From Mercenaria mercenaria (lineage: Eukaryota > Mollusca > Bivalvia > Venerida > Veneridae), in assembly GCF_021730395.1 (NCBI RefSeq), contig NC_069361.1, forward strand, positions 80,733,001-80,797,000: a stretch of DNA of 64,000 bases, given 5' to 3'. Below are positions 12,001 through 22,490 of the stretch, one piece after another; positions within the stretch are counted from its first letter, which is position 1; each line of letters starts with the position of its first letter. The position numbers and the translations under genes were made by a program. Below the pieces are notes generated by a model that saw only the letters and a list, made by a program, of their open reading frames with translations, did no database searches and was not told the DNA's origin.

Positions 12001-12970
12001 GCCTGGTGACGTTATCATAAATAAACAGTCTCGTAGTCATGGAATTGTTTGTGAAATCAAAGAAGGAGATATAACAAAGAAAAAAGCAAGGGTAAAATAT
12101 ATTGTCAAGACTCAGATCCTCAACGAAAGCTTTGACCTACGCAGAGATACAATATACGTGAAGGGGCATAATCAGTATAAACATTACTCAAAGGAACATT
12201 GTTTACAGAGAGCATATGCAATGAGCCTTAAAGGAGCAATGTATAAAACACATGAAAAGTTTGTAGAAGAATGTATAATGAGAAAAAAGGCTGGAACTGC
12301 ATCTGTCTACACGTATACCGATATCAAAATAGGAGATGTTATCAGATTTATGGATCACTCGGGTATTATTGTCGATCTGAAACCTCCGACATTTGGCGTC
12401 ATTTCAGAATTTGATATGAAATTGGTAAGTTATAATGGAGGTCAATTAGGGTATAAAATGTTCGAAAACGTTAATATCCTAGAGGAACAACTATCTATTC
12501 AGATATTTACTGGTGAAAAATATTGTTCGATGTTGGAGCGCAAAAAGCGTGCGCTTGCCATATTCAATTTATATTCGGCTGGAACAACGTTGACAGAAAA
12601 CGAATTTACTACTGCATGTATAAAGAAAAGGCAATGCAAAAATGAGAAAGTACGAGCTTATTTATCAGAAGATATCTTACCTGGAGACGTGGTTGAGACA
12701 GAAGATTACAAAGGCATTGTTATACCTACAGAAAGTAATAGCGGGCAGTATTTCATAGAGATGATAGTTTGTGAAGAAGACGGAAAACTAAAGAAGAAAT
12801 CACGTGAAATGAAATTTCAGGAACAGAAAATATTTGTTGAGACTTTTCTACCGGATCTTTGTTTCAGTCACAAAATACGCGTAGCAAGAGCATTAACTTT
12901 GTTGGGACAGGGAGGAGACGAATGGACAACCAATAAGTTTGTTGACAGGAGCATAAAGCTTAAATACTGA
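9023..12970 (+). CDS. LRAT-domain acyltransferase-like protein with eight degenerate LRAT-like repeats (1315 aa)
   Basis: A single uninterrupted exon. An in-frame TAA lies 27 bases upstream, and the ATG has A at -3. Residues ~92-240 form an LRAT/PLAAT-type domain: SGQHI at 94-98, YSHHAII with the likely catalytic His119/His120, and NCEHFATWC at 214-222 with Cys215 as predicted nucleophile. LRAT-family enzymes move acyl groups between phospholipids and retinol or amines, usually on membranes. Residues ~315-357 are a strongly hydrophobic Pro/Gly-containing hairpin. From ~375 to the end come eight tandem ~115-residue units. Their Gly-Asp-Val (or variant) starts lie near residues 386, 534, 652, 767, 879, 995, 1104 and 1221, and most end in an F-x3-C block. 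None keeps the NCEHF Cys, and the His survives only in units 2 and 6, so they look like non-catalytic pseudo-domains. There is no signal peptide. A possible ATTAAA signal lies at 13079. The domain call is confident; the function of the repeats is unknown. Confidence 0.88.
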   Translation: MLSVLNKEAHNFSEEETPDIEILLNEIQHYQAENGISNIGIPDNGIEVPDISISTDKDIDKFFETLAENSAKESVGCGYCSSKVRVEQMSSLQSGQHISVSEQIGRKHTFGKQLKFYSHHAIITNVVKIENDNQKAEIELIHFWRDEDNTLSIIKSVEIFDLRTDEISIIQYLHPKYNPADVVKRAESQLKKNYTGLNIEENVHFETYRFLTKNCEHFATWCITGEEKCFQVQVLMEYVERLIGCLVPGVLSKLLFKILYMTSGEGITQTVLAGKGEMYLLYCVLMTVMYRKQRTSGMLCQSCFTRKWKKLWLNFTVYAGVSTASILIAYLVLPLFAPGVAIPGLVLLVLAAVALQWTAEKLLNYLKSPFQCSKTKILELDELQQGDVITIKDTSKKSFLKSRPVTMIVADVDLEEKMITSIYCKKSRIGKVVKQDFRIDLKTSTVLLYNLEHHETYSRDEVVRQAMNRIGEEKHHFCPNISEKFCFDVKIKQAIGEETLYERLTVSDESANTDLSSFYIGETEVHSTDEILSGTALMIKSSLFKKMHCIVVEATHTTDRKCIIDVVRREKEPFFAAKMKQNVSINLNADRVYIVKYHPSHCCSMVDRVRRAKQIIEQGKTFLTGYRFIEACVILKPIEWISVHNRESIKKGDIVHCKDGKEKGIVIEVKQHSENNNIVDLGMLIYTKWRPTVVCRSFDISKESIFVMQRLSAVCYDRKKCLERALAIKEHCKRGRSWTETGFIDDCVYIKSDGKVSVIQIEELHPGDVVEYKGIGVLTGLTKLEQNDYVFSMTRVIYRTKNWKSSTESHIIDLRKDTIYLVKYGSSPTYPSLERIMRAQSFIGKKMFSWTESDFVKECVVQKKTGSLLLHRMNHLSAGDVIEYPVKGIIVAVECTDNLGKQCDITLITYKKFKVIPETISIDLHTENVIERRYPDSQCYSQKERIQRAVALMGKYCRFWTQFGFIEECILTNNTGSFERSAEYEVRDFAELTPGDVIINKQSRSHGIVCEIKEGDITKKKARVKYIVKTQILNESFDLRRDTIYVKGHNQYKHYSKEHCLQRAYAMSLKGAMYKTHEKFVEECIMRKKAGTASVYTYTDIKIGDVIRFMDHSGIIVDLKPPTFGVISEFDMKLVSYNGGQLGYKMFENVNILEEQLSIQIFTGEKYCSMLERKKRALAIFNLYSAGTTLTENEFTTACIKKRQCKNEKVRAYLSEDILPGDVVETEDYKGIVIPTESNSGQYFIEMIVCEEDGKLKKKSREMKFQEQKIFVETFLPDLCFSHKIRVARALTLLGQGGDEWTTNKFVDRSIKLKY

Positions 12971-13078
12971 ATGAATTCTCAGAGACATGTATAATTATCA
13001 CAGACAATGATCGGTTGGTGTATGGCTTTAAATTTGAAGATTTTGATTGACATTTTCAAATTTAAGATAACAGCGCCC

Positions 13079-13084
13079 ATTAAA
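13079..13084 (+). terminator. Possible poly(A) signal (ATTAAA) of the LRAT-like gene
   Basis: The common ATTAAA variant lies 109 bases after the stop at 12970. An AATAAA at 13499 is an alternative, but it falls within the adjoining LINE relic. Confidence 0.35.
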
Positions 13085-13229
13085 AAGCGAAACAATCGAT
13101 CTTCCTAGTAATTGTATCGACTGTTACCGTGATGTGATATTTCTTCCTTGTCCCGGTCGATTTATCTCCTAGAAACTCAGTTCACAGCTACTTTATTCAA
13201 CGCGACTCACACTCACACCAGGGATAAGC

Positions 13230-15990
13230 ACTGCCTTACATTCCTCTACATTATGTTAGCAAGAGATATCCTGATGAACCCAGGTCGGTCCGGGAAATCG
13301 ATCCGTCATGTGATTTACCAGTAACATGGTCATAAGAAGAATACCCTGCAAAACTTTTTTGTTTGGTGTCACAAATTGTTAAGGAAGCATATCACACTTC
13401 GACACTTCCTTTTAGTTAGCCGCATTATCCTGACTCAGGCCTCTACATACAATTAGTTCATATAATACGCAAACAATAAGTGATACGCCTAGCATCGGAA
13501 TAAAAAAGTCAAAATGCACTAGGCAAGAGTTATTTGCATTCTTAAACCAGACCAGATTAAATCTTGTCTGCTAAACAGAATCCTGACTGGAAGGGAGGAA
13601 ATCTGGTTGACTCTCAAAGAAAACAGATGTTATTGCATCTAGCGTAATCTAACAACTTTACCTATACAAGAACGACATGACAGTTGTTTTATTTGAAGGA
13701 GTCTTTATAGAAAGCAGAGCTGGCCTTATCACAGACGTACAACCAAAGCCAACTGCAGACTACTATGACATGCTATAAAGATGAAGGGGAAGCAGCAACA
13801 ATATATCTGGTTTTGCTCCTTCTTCATCCCACATAAGAACATGCATTATATTACTTAGCAAGTCCATGTAATTAATACGAAAGGTTAAGAAATACAAGTG
13901 TATGTTACACGCAGGAGACTTCAACCGTCCTAACAGTCCTTAATGAGAAAAACAACAAGCCCTGATATATTATTCCATAAACCACTCGCTAACTAAAATC
14001 TACAAGATTCCTACATTATGTAATAATCCTTCGCTTGTCAAGACAATATGCCAGTAACCCAGAAACCAAGAAATTATCTTTTGTTAAGAGCCAACTGGTA
14101 CAATATCTCAACTGACATGAACCCACTGTCCGACACCATTAACTAAAACGTTAACATTTCATTTCATTTCAGTCTCAGGGAGAAAAGTTCCATTCAGAGG
14201 TCAAGGAAGCAACAAAGAAACTCAAAATGCTTGTGAAACAGAGGTTTAAGAAGGATTGTGAGACATAAACAATGACAATACGGCCATGTCAACATCCATA
14301 TTAGCACTTTTAAGACAATTTAACACCTTTAGAGGAACATCGATGAACAGAACACCAAATCAGTTTGGCGGTTTGCGTAGATTTTGAAGGGCACCGCTCA
14401 AGAGGATGGGTAGTGGAAATAAAATTTATACAAAGATCCAGTGGAAGCATAGAACGCAACCAAGCAGAACAATATCAGACTTGGTGAGAGGTACATCTCT
14501 TAAGCCCTCAGACACTAACTTAAGCAAAATTCTATGAATACATGATATTATCAAGAACGGGATTCATGATCCCAAAGGTAGAGAAAATATAACAATGCTG
14601 GGTCAAACTACCGGGTGATATTTATGGTCGTCGCGTGGTACTTAAAGGCTGCAGTTGTGACCTTTTATATAATGGCTGGCAACCAATCGCTCTCTGAACA
14701 AAAGTGATAACAAAGGAATCAATTTATCCGCTAAAGTCAAATGTGTCGTGTCATGAAGTTTCTAAGACTCAAGAAACGGACAAGATCGAAATTCATACTA
14801 AAGACTGGAGTAGCCAAAAAATGCCCTTGCCCCGCATTTACAATGGTAAACTTGCATCCGACTTTCCCAATACAAATTTTCACCGATGTATAAGTACGAT
14901 GAAGTTTATTACCCATAGATTACAATCTACCTTCCTCTCATGCTATTGTGTAAACATATGCAACACATCTGCAATATATCAATGACTACAAGAAAAGCAA
15001 CCCAGTTATATCAATAAATGACTTAGATCAGGTTTTTCATGTGAAGCCCAACTACAAATATGAATACATTTCGACAAAAGTACGCAGCATGACGTGGTTA
15101 ATTTAGACGTTTCCAAGGCTGTCGACACAGTCCTCTACAGAAAACTACTTCATAAGATGGAACGGGTACTAGTAGAATGTAAACTAAATGTATGGTTGGT
15201 AGACTTTCTTCTAAGTAGAGCAGGAAAGATGATGACCGATTGTTAGACAGCAAAAACAGTATCTGTGACATCTTGAGTCCTGGGGAGGGAACTGCATTTT
15301 TAGGACCATTGATGTTTAGTGTCATCAACGATCACACAGATGTAGTTGTATCATTTCTCCGTGTATTTGCTGATACCTGTCTGTCGTATCGGATTTAGAG
15401 AGATAATCAAACACACACAGAAGACCATATAGCACAAAAAAGGGACTTGAGACATCCAGAGGCGATGACAACAACATGAGGTGTATTTTGAAGCAAAACA
15501 ATTGTTCCGTCTTTGGTATAAACAACAAATATTTCCGTTACTACGAACTAGAAATCAAAGACTCAAAAAATACCTGAAAGCCCACATCCCGGAGTCACCA
15601 TATGTGAAAATAATACCGAGTAAGATCGTCAGAAAGCAAACTCGGGCATTAGATTTCTAAGATCGTTATGAAGAAAAATAGTATTTTTTTCACAAGTAAG
15701 ATTCACACTAGAATACAGATTTAAAGTCTGCAAAAAGAAATCTTCATGCTCGAAAAGAACAGCGCGGTGCCGCCTGCTTCTTCACAGGGAAGAATACAAC
15801 TATCCGAGCAATGTCAGTTATATGCTGAATGGTATACAGTTGCCCAAACCCATCCTCCCATCCTCAGGACCGAAGGAAAGCGCAGACAAATTTTCTTGTA
15901 GATCACTACCTTTCTCACATCAGAAGCATATGCCAAGTCGAAATAAAAAATCGTTTTAAATTGTTTTAAACTGTGCAGTTCAATATGACA
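13230..15990 (+). mobile_element. Heavily decayed CR1/L2-like LINE
   Basis: Fragments of a non-LTR polyprotein appear in order on the plus strand. Around 13900 an endonuclease block reads HAGDFNRPN. Near 14160-14500 lies linker sequence. Around 15098-15240 the reverse transcriptase reads NLDVSKAVDTVLYRKLLHKM, a diverged DFSKAFDTV..RKLL block, followed by VDFLLS. Near 15280-15330 come remains of the LGPLMF block. Near 15590 a PESPHPGVTI stretch and near 15640 GIRFLR match the post-RT region. The frame changes many times and stops are frequent, so it is an old copy. The 5' limit is uncertain; the RT region is the firmest part. Confidence 0.72.
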
Positions 15991-16259
15991 GTTTCGAATA
16001 TCATTTTTCCTGCAACTGTTATTGTCCGTAATTAATCGGAAGTTAACGGCTGAACATCGACCATTACCATTGATATTTAACTGTTTTCCAGCCTTCCTTC
16101 TGTTGTATATAAGCCGTTGGGCTCAACAACGCATCCATTCAAATCCAGTTATTCATAGATATTATCGCAGAATGTATATGACTATGACTTATGTATAGTA
16201 ATGTCGTTGTGGATAAGTTATAGAACTTAGCGTGGATAAAACCCAGATCGTGAACTGGC

Positions 16260-18500
16260 TTTTGCACTGCAAAAGTATGCGGCTCGATATGAATCAGTGA
16301 TAGTGAAAATACAAACTTTTAAATGAAAGATAAATCGTTGGAGCTTCTAGGAAATTTGGGCTTTGAGAGATGATTAGACGGGACTTCAATCTGCAAAAAA
16401 AAAAGGATACCATTTCAGTTGGATTTTCAAAGCAAAACACTTGTTAAATCCAGATTGAGGCAACATTAATATTGGAGTTACTCAAAGCTTAATCATTTGA
16501 ATGGATTAAAACTGAAGAGATAAGTATTGCTCAGCAAAAGCGTTACGGCTTCACAAAAGCAAAAATGCTAATATCCGAATGATTTGAATGAATCGGATAA
16601 TTAAGACGTATCAGCTATGGTTGAGCTTTTAAACTTTACAGACACCAGTAGGGAAATAAATTAAATATTTTAAATAGATTAACTTCAGTACCGGTAGCAT
16701 TAGAATCTTTTGAATGTATAGTAGTTTAAACAACATATCGAATAGTAAGTGTGGCTAACATATCATATTGTGTAAAACAGATGATTTGATAGAATTGGAC
16801 TTCGTATGGAGAAATAATTGCGGCTCGGTGGAATCATTCAATCGTTAGAAAAAAATGTGTAAATCAAGGGGATTAGACCTTTTGCAGTAAAATCATTGTA
16901 TCTTCAAAGAAAGCAGAATTTTGTGGTTACTCGTGAATCAGAGCAGGTAGACTCCCAGTCTTCTGAAAGCAGTGGACTTTGCACTTCAAAGGCATTGTGG
17001 TTCTATAGAAATAAGGGCTGGTAAGAACTGAAACGGTTGAAATGATCGCACACCCATAGCAATAAGCTATAGAAAACACAGCTTGGAAATTTTTTAAAGC
17101 ATTGCTGTCCATAAGAAATATTGCCGATTGAAAGAATATTTTGTTATAACTCAGAACTCTTTAAAACCGAAGAGTTTAAAAGGATTGGCATGTTCTATTT
17201 GTAACAGCTTTGTGTCTCAAGAGAAAGTTAAGACACACACACATATTTTATAAAAGCTTATCAATACCGAATTATTGAAATTGATTAGAACTGAAGCAGT
17301 ACGTATTGCTCAGCAAAGCGTTGCGACTCTACAGATATTAACATGATATGGATTGGATTATTGGAAAGAAATAAACTTTACACAGCAAATTTGTTGTGAC
17401 TTTATATAAATCAGCTCTGCTAAAGCCCAACTAATTTCAATGGACTACACCTCTTCGAGTAAAAGGATTGTTGATCTATAAAATAAGGGTAAAATGAAAA
17501 AGTTAGAAATGGGACAGAAAAGGATCTGTGCTTTAGCGATGGACGATCGCAGATCATCTAAATGTAACGGACAATGAAACCATGATTGCCCTACAGAAAT
17601 CTACACAGAGTGGCATGATAAAAACATATTATATTTTGATTAAAATAGGCATTGCACAACATAATCAGCATGCATCAACAGAAATTAAAGGTTGATAAAA
17701 CAAATCATTTGAATGAAAGCAAAGCATTGCAGGACTTTATTTTGTTTAGCAAAGCATAAGTATGATGAACACGAGCGTGAGAAAATATAGTTTTCGAAAC
17801 GATTAGGACTGTACACAGCATACTGAATGTAGAAATCAAGATTTCAGCGCTGATAGTTTGATTGTTCGTGTTGGGTTTAACGCCGTTTTTCAGCAGTATT
17901 TCAGTCATGTAACGGCGGACAGTTAACCTAATCGGTGTTCCTGGATTCTGTACCAGTACAAACCTGTTCACCAAAAGTAACTGCCAACTTCCCCACTTGA
18001 ATCAGAGGTGGAGGACGAATGATTTCAGACACAGTGTCGTTTATCAAACAAAACTTTTGAGGGAATGAGTTTAACCAAGCAAAATCAAACTATGGACCGT
18101 TTGAAGAACGTAGTGAGGGAAACCATTTAAAAGACTCTTAACAGTGTAACTGATGTTGTTGCATTGAAATAAACGCCATCATATACCCACTGTCGCATAT
18201 TGGTCATTCCACAGCAAAAATATACTCTGGCTTCTTCAAAATCGGCTGACAGAATCTATCCATTTAAAGTGGATGAGAGTTGCCGATTCTGAACTGGAAA
18301 ACAGTCGATGGTTGCGTAGAGATTGTAACCAACAGTAGTCGTACTCTTTAAAAGGAATTGATATAGCATCGATATTGTTTTGGTGTCGTAGTAGACAATA
18401 TGACTGACATAATATAATACATTTGTATATATGAATGAATTTGCAGACAAAATACATTATCTTTGTGGTATATTTATGGCACAGATTAAAAGAAATGACT
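16260..18500. repeat. Degenerate tandem-repeat region
   Basis: Loose motifs recur: CAGCAAA-AGCGTTGCGACT-like blocks (near 16263, 16530, 17311, 17380, 17720, 18210) and GATTAGAACTGAAG-like blocks (near 16507 and 17284). They suggest an ancient array with units of tens of bases to ~80 bp. No gene is supported. A reverse-oriented SINE interrupts it at 17855-18050. Confidence 0.4.
17855..18050 (-). mobile_element. tRNA-derived SINE, 3' portion and conserved core
   Basis: The plus strand shows the tail complement TGTTGGGTTTAACG followed by a core with CAGTATTTCAGTCATGTAAC, GTTCCTGGATTCTGTACC and CAACTTCCCC. I recognise this as the central domain of a common mollusc SINE family. The tRNA-like head is not evident, so the copy looks truncated. 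The same core recurs, more diverged, at 47605-47800. Confidence 0.6.
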
Positions 18501-20418
18501 TTCCTAGATGGCTTTGAGTAGGTGGACTTCAACAAAAAAAAAAACGCATTTCATTTCCGCGATTTGGACAGAGGACTTTGGAGACAGACACAAACAAAAA
18601 CCCACATGTCTTGTCGGTGATTTGACTAGACTGCTTTTGAATAAAGACTGACATCAGAAAAAACAACACATATATCAGCGCAGCGGTTTGGCTAGATAGT
18701 TTTGGAGTAAACAGAGACACGAACAAAACCCTGCATATCTTAGCACCGATTGGTTTTACTCGGTTCTTATTAGCAGACAAATAAAAAGAACGCATTTAGC
18801 GTGTACTCGAATTAACTATAGAGCTTTTGAATCAAAGATGTAACCAAGATAGAACCCGCAAACCAAGCGATTTGACAAAGGGGCTTTGGAATAAAAACAG
18901 ACACCAACAAAAAATTCGCATATCATGTCAGCAATTTGCCAGAGGCCGTGGAATAAAGACATACACCAACAAAGAACCCGCAACCCATGTCAGCGGTTTG
19001 AGTAGAGGGCTTTGGTGTACACATACATGCATCAACACATCAACAAAGAGGACGCATATGATGTCAGCGATTTGACTAGCGGGTTTGGAGTAGACAGATA
19101 TCAACAAATAACCTGCATATAATGTCAGCGATTTCATCAGAGGCTTACGAATAAAGACAGATACCAACAAAAAACCCGCATGTCATGTCAGTGATTTGAC
19201 CAGGTGGATTTGGAATGAAGACTGACACCAACACAGAACCCGCATATCATGCCAGCGATTTGACTAAAGGGCTTTTGAATAAAGTCAGACACCAACCTAT
19301 ATGACTAGACACACATCAACAAAGAACCCACATACCATGTCAGCGGTTTGACTAGAGGCACTTAATGTAGACAGACATCAACAAAAACACACATATCATG
19401 TCAGCGATTTGACTAAAGAGATTTTGAGTAGAAAATATCAACTGAGAACTCGCATATAATGTCATCGATTAGATCAAACATTTAGAATAAAGAACCCGCA
19501 TATCATGGCAACAATTTAACTGTATGTGTTTGGAATGAAGACTGACACAATACCCGCATACCATGTCAGCGATTTTACTTGAGGGCTTTAGAATAAAGCC
19601 AGACACTTACAAAGAACCCGCGTTACATTTCAGAGAATTTACTGGAGGAATTTGGAATAAAAACAAACACCAACAAAGAACCCCCGCATAACATATCAGC
19701 AGTTTAACTAGAGTCATTTAGAATAAAGGCAAACATACCATGTCAGCGGTTTTACTAGAGGGCTTAGGGTAGACAGACATAAACAAAGAACCCGTTTATA
19801 ATATCAATGATTTGACTAGAGGTCTTTGGAAGGAAGACAGACGCCAATGAAGAACCGGATTACCGGTTTATAATGTCAGCCAATAAAGAATCCGCATATC
19901 ATTTTAGCAAATTGACAAGAAGTCCTTACAATAAAGTCAGACACCAACAAAGAACCCGCGTATCATGTCAGCGATTTGACTAGAGGGCTTTTGAGAAGAC
20001 AAGCATTAAAAAAGAACCCGAATATCATGTCAGTGATTTGACTAGAGGGCTTTGGAATAAAGACGGAAACTTAAAGGGGTTTTTAATAAAGACAGAAACC
20101 AGCAAAGAACTTGCTAAACATGTAAGCGATTTGACTAGACGGCTTTGGAAAACACAGATATCAACAACAACAACAAAAACGGATATAATAACAGAGATTT
20201 TAAGGGGTAAAGAATAAAGACAAACATCAACAAAAAACATCACATATCATCTCAGCGATTTGAATAGAGGGCTTTATAATGAAGGCAGACACCAACAAAG
20301 AAACCGTTTGTTGTGTCGATGATTTGACTAAAGGGCTTTGGTATAAAGACAGACACTAACAAAGAGTTCATGTATTATATCAATTTGCCTACAGGGCTTT
20401 GGAATAAATACGGTGAAA
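18500..20418. repeat. Satellite array, ~63-bp unit, about 30 copies
   Basis: A unit containing CATGTCAGCGATTTGACTAG, then AGGGCTTTGGAATAAAGACA, then ACACCAACAAAGAACCCGC repeats head to tail. Typical spacing is 62-64 bp, with some shortened units of ~51 bp. Divergence between neighbours is moderate. Because the unit is close to 63 bp, some frames stay open across several units by chance; these are not genes. Confidence 0.92.
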
Positions 20419-20724
20419 ATGAATGGAAAAAGAAACGTTTCTGTGTGTTTATACCTACGGAAGCCCAAGGAGTATTGTTGACCGAGCCTGTCACATTAGT
20501 TGTATTCGCCATTCTTGCTAAAACATCGCAAAGAGACTAAATTTATCGTTTTAGATGATGATTTCATGCTTTACGGTATCATTACTATTTACTATTCAGT
20601 CGTTATGGGAACTATCAACATCTGTTCGATATCAATGACTGGTGCATACATATGAACGTTAATACCAAACGCATATATATGTATTCAATATTTTTATTTT
20701 TAAACGATATTTTCTATAATTTTA

Positions 20725-21278
20725 CAGTGGAACCTCCCTATTACGAATCCCTCCAACAGAATACCTTTCTAATGCGAACGAATTATTTGGTCGCGCAATT
20801 TAATGATTATAATTCATTATATATGGTAAATATATACCATTATCGATCGAAACCTCTACTCCAACAACTGAACGAATCTGTATTTAAATTCACTTTTAAG
20901 ATTTACACCATTATCCGAACCTTAGTCGTGATTATCAATGATTGTAATGTTAATCTTGCTCATTTTTGACAATTCTGATGTTTTTCAATTTTACTTACTG
21001 GTTGCTCTTGGTGTTATCAAATAATAGGCATATCCATCACAGTTAATTACAAGTCACGTCAGATGTTTGCTTTGTAGATGCATGTACTTATCACATTTAT
21101 TTGCGATAGAACTGCCAATGGGACAGATCATTATAATTTGTTTTCCCATAACCTTCCTCGGATATTTTTGTATGATTTTCTCATTTAAAACAAGTAATTG
21201 ATTCTCTGAGTAAAAAAAAGACTATTCTGAACTGTTTTTTTCTAGTCTGAGCTTATTCGGAATGGAGAGGTTCCACTG
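20725..21278. mobile_element. Pogo/Tc1-mariner-like MITE with TA target duplication
   Basis: The left end reads CAGTGGAACCTCCCTATTAC. The right end is its near complement, AGAGGTTCCACTG, and both are flanked by TA (20723-20724 and 21279-21280). The element is 554 bp. The CAGTNGAACCTC terminus is typical of pogo/Tigger-type non-autonomous elements. The interior has no transposase. Confidence 0.8.
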
Positions 21279-21711
21279 TAGTTACACAGAGACAAAGATA
21301 TAATTGACGGTACTTAAGAAAGTGGACTTATAACATTATTCGGAAATGTCCGTTCAGTTACATATAATCCGTATGCGATTTCGGCATTCTCCTGCATTAA
21401 CGAAATTAATAAGGGTGTGCTTTGTGTGCGATTAATTACATTCACTTATATCGGAGACAAAAATATGCACTGTATTTTTGGCTACTGACACGGACGTTCG
21501 AAAGAGTGTAGCGCGTAGTCGGGGCGCTCTACGGCAGATGGCAGTGTTTTGGAGTTTGTAGTTAATGAAGCATAAGCATAAGCATAAATAACTTTAATGT
21601 GCTGCAAAACTTCAATACTAATGCCGCCTAACGACGCAAATGTCCTGTGTTCATTTTTGCATACTTTGCGTACGAATAAACATTTTGGCTACGAATGAAA
21701 ACAAGAGCTGT

Positions 21712-22490
21712 CTGTTGACAGCTCGCTCGGCTATTCGAAGAATTGATGGAAGTATGGGGTCAAAATATTAACAGAGATTTTCAGACAAAAGAAAAAAACC
21801 CAGATGAACAAACAATGTACCTGTATTTGTGGATTTGGATAAGTATTGCACTATATGGCAATGTGTGACCATGATGGTAGGCAAGTGTGCAAAGTCTCAA
21901 AGCCTATTAAACAGTTCAGACATTTCTACCAGCTTTGATAGTGGAGGAAGACCCCAGGTACCCCTCCGTGCATAATTTCATCACGAGCGGGCACCTGGGT
22001 AGAACCACCGACCTTCCGTAAGCCAGCTGGATGGCTTCCTCACATGAAGAATTCAGCGAACCCACATCGATGAGGGGTAAGTGATTTGAAGTCAGCGACC
22101 TTAACCACTCGGCCACGGAGGCCCCTTATAACTGAGGTAAAGTCCATGTCCTAGTTATGTAGTCTTGTCTACATATGTAGACTATGATGGTGAGCATTTG
22201 GTAAAACTTTCAAAGCCATATGACAAACAGGTTAGGTTGACAGAGTTATGTAATCATACCTATAGATGAGGATCATAACGATCAACAAGTGTTCAAAATT
22301 TCAAATATAATTCGTCAAAAGGTTTTGACAAAACTTAGACTTTTACGAAAACTGAACCTATTCCAAGTACAAAAAGGGCCACAATTCAGGTAAAATACTT
22401 GACAGAGTTATGTACTATTGCCTATAGGTAGAGAATATTATAATAAACGAGTGTTCTAAGTTTGAAATAGATATCTTTGTTGGAATACAA
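21712..22490 (+). mobile_element. Dispersed element opening with AACAAGAG plus a palindrome
   Basis: It opens with ACAAGAGCTGTCTGTTGACA, where GAGCTGTC and GACAGCTC form a short hairpin. It continues in loosely repeated ~190-bp units with recurring TTGACAGAGTTATGTA and GTGTTCAAA/GTGTTCTAA blocks. A SINE is inserted at 21928-22126. Similar sequences are, to my knowledge, abundant in bivalve genomes. Confidence 0.6.
21928..22126 (-). mobile_element. tRNA-derived SINE (Leu/Ser-like head), 3'-truncated
   Basis: On the minus strand it begins with CTCCGTGGCCGAGTGGTTAA, a Pol III box A of tRNA-Leu/Ser type. It then shows ATCGATGTGGGTTCG with box B partly lost, and GAGGAAGCCATCCAG. It matches the plus-strand copy at 28009-28266 over most of its length but lacks that copy's 3' tail. 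Confidence 0.85.

Noticed and set aside
18827-20243. Several 70-80-codon open frames on both strands
   Set aside because: They follow the ~63-bp satellite period and simply repeat the translated unit.
20652-20969. 105-codon plus-strand open frame
   Set aside because: It starts outside and runs into the pogo-like MITE; no domain, and AT-rich composition.
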